NCBI GenBank assembly: GCA_030609215.1
Contig: JAUWCR010000099.1
Span: forward strand, 1 to 5,669
DNA from: Actinomycetes bacterium
Lineage (GTDB): Bacteria > Actinomycetota > Humimicrobiia > Humimicrobiales > Humimicrobiaceae
DNA length: 5,669 bases
Direction: 5' to 3'
Made by a program: the position numbers and the translations under genes. Positions 5,260-5,669 of the stretch are shown here, piece after piece. The notes below the pieces were generated by a model. It ran no database searches. It was not told the origin of the DNA and worked only from the letters and a program-made list of their open reading frames with translations. Within the stretch, counting starts at the first letter, position 1. Each line of letters opens with the position of its first letter.

Positions 5260-5669
5260 ATGGTCAGAGAGAATATAAAAAAAGAATCAATGGAAGATCT
5301 TCTAAATATTAACATAGGAGATGTCAGCAGAGATAAAGCCAGGGTTCTTGTAGAAAAATTGAGGGACGAGATAAACAAGCATAACTATTATTACTATATA
5401 AAAGATAATCCTATTGTAAGTGATGCAGAATATGACATACTGATGCGAAATCTATGCAATCTGGAGAAAAAGTTTACCGATCTAGTAACAGACAGCTCTC
5501 CTACTCAAAGGGTAGGAGCTCCGATAGAAGGCGGCTTTTCCACTGTAGAGCATGGAGACAGGATGCTAAGCCTGCAGGATGTATTTAATTACGATGAGCT
5601 AAAGGATTTTCTAAAAAGAGCGCATAAGGATTTATCAATGGGCGAAGGTGAAATTGAATTTGTATGCGA
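5260..5669 (+). CDS. ligA: NAD-dependent DNA ligase, N-terminal part (3' truncated)
   Basis: 136 codons plus 2 bases are present and the frame is open to the window edge; the family is usually about 670 residues. LigA seals nicks in duplex DNA using NAD as adenylate donor, in replication and repair. The visible part is domain Ia, which binds the NMN half of NAD: LRDEINKHNYYYYIKDNPIVSDAEYDILM (residues 36-64 in pieces), with the conserved Tyr/His cluster and the SDAEYD motif. DSSPTQRVGAP and HGDRMLSLQDVF, typical of the approach to the adenylation domain, follow. The fragment ends at EFVC, just before the expected catalytic Lys motif of the K-x-D-G type, which lies outside. The ATG at 5260 is chosen because AAGGGA (5246-5251) lies 8 bases upstream; the in-frame ATG at 5290 has no such site. 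About ten extra residues precede the second Met. Confidence 0.95.
   Translation, partial: MVRENIKKESMEDLLNINIGDVSRDKARVLVEKLRDEINKHNYYYYIKDNPIVSDAEYDILMRNLCNLEKKFTDLVTDSSPTQRVGAPIEGGFSTVEHGDRMLSLQDVFNYDELKDFLKRAHKDLSMGEGEIEFVC

Noticed and set aside
5290..5292. Second ATG as the ligA start
   Set aside because: There is no purine-rich ribosome site at proper spacing, while the ATG at 5260 has AAGGGA 8 bases upstream.

Overview
The window is strongly A+T-rich bacterial DNA with two transcription domains. The best clue to the organism is a class E-type sortase (GHRTTYGAPF and LLTSC motifs) close to a C-terminal LAFTG sorting signal. This LAXTG/class E pairing is best known from Actinobacteria, so a low-GC, monoderm-like lineage such as one of the uncultured A+T-rich actinobacterial clades is a reasonable but unproven guess. 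Outer-envelope genes are absent and all the surface proteins seen fit a Gram-positive-type envelope.

Layout. 1-132 is the 3' end of a surface-protein gene carrying the LAFTG sorting signal (+). 133-365 is non-coding, with a perfect 36-bp palindrome and a possible promoter. 366-3802 is a compact + strand cluster of three genes: a probable lipoprotein in which a divergent AMMECR1-like domain is joined to an alpha/alpha-barrel domain; a class E-type sortase; and a membrane-anchored, coiled-coil protein of unknown function. A GC-rich hairpin terminator at 3811-3848 closes this cluster and faces the convergent gene 3951-4775 (-), a secreted CAP/SCP (YkwD-like) protein. 4776-5259 is a 484-bp divergent regulatory region. 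5260 to the window end is the start of ligA (+), NAD-dependent DNA ligase, which is cut by the window edge.

The most interesting feature is the 5' leader of the CAP gene on the - strand. Downstream of a sigma70-type promoter it can fold as a three-way junction (P1, a 10-bp P2, a short P3) whose two hairpin loops carry perfectly complementary GCACC and GGUGC. An 11-bp hairpin follows, then a perfect 12-bp intrinsic terminator immediately before the ribosome binding site. The 5' strand of the junction (AUAGAGGC) is also exactly complementary to the terminator loop region (GCCUCUAU), which gives a credible either/or switch. This is riboswitch or attenuator architecture, and I could not match it to any class I know.

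How the genes fit together: sortase E probably attaches LAXTG proteins, such as the one ending at 132, to the cell wall. The lipoprotein and the coiled-coil protein are likely partners of this envelope cluster, though their functions are unknown. The CAP protein is a separately controlled exported protein, and ligA is a housekeeping gene with its own promoter.
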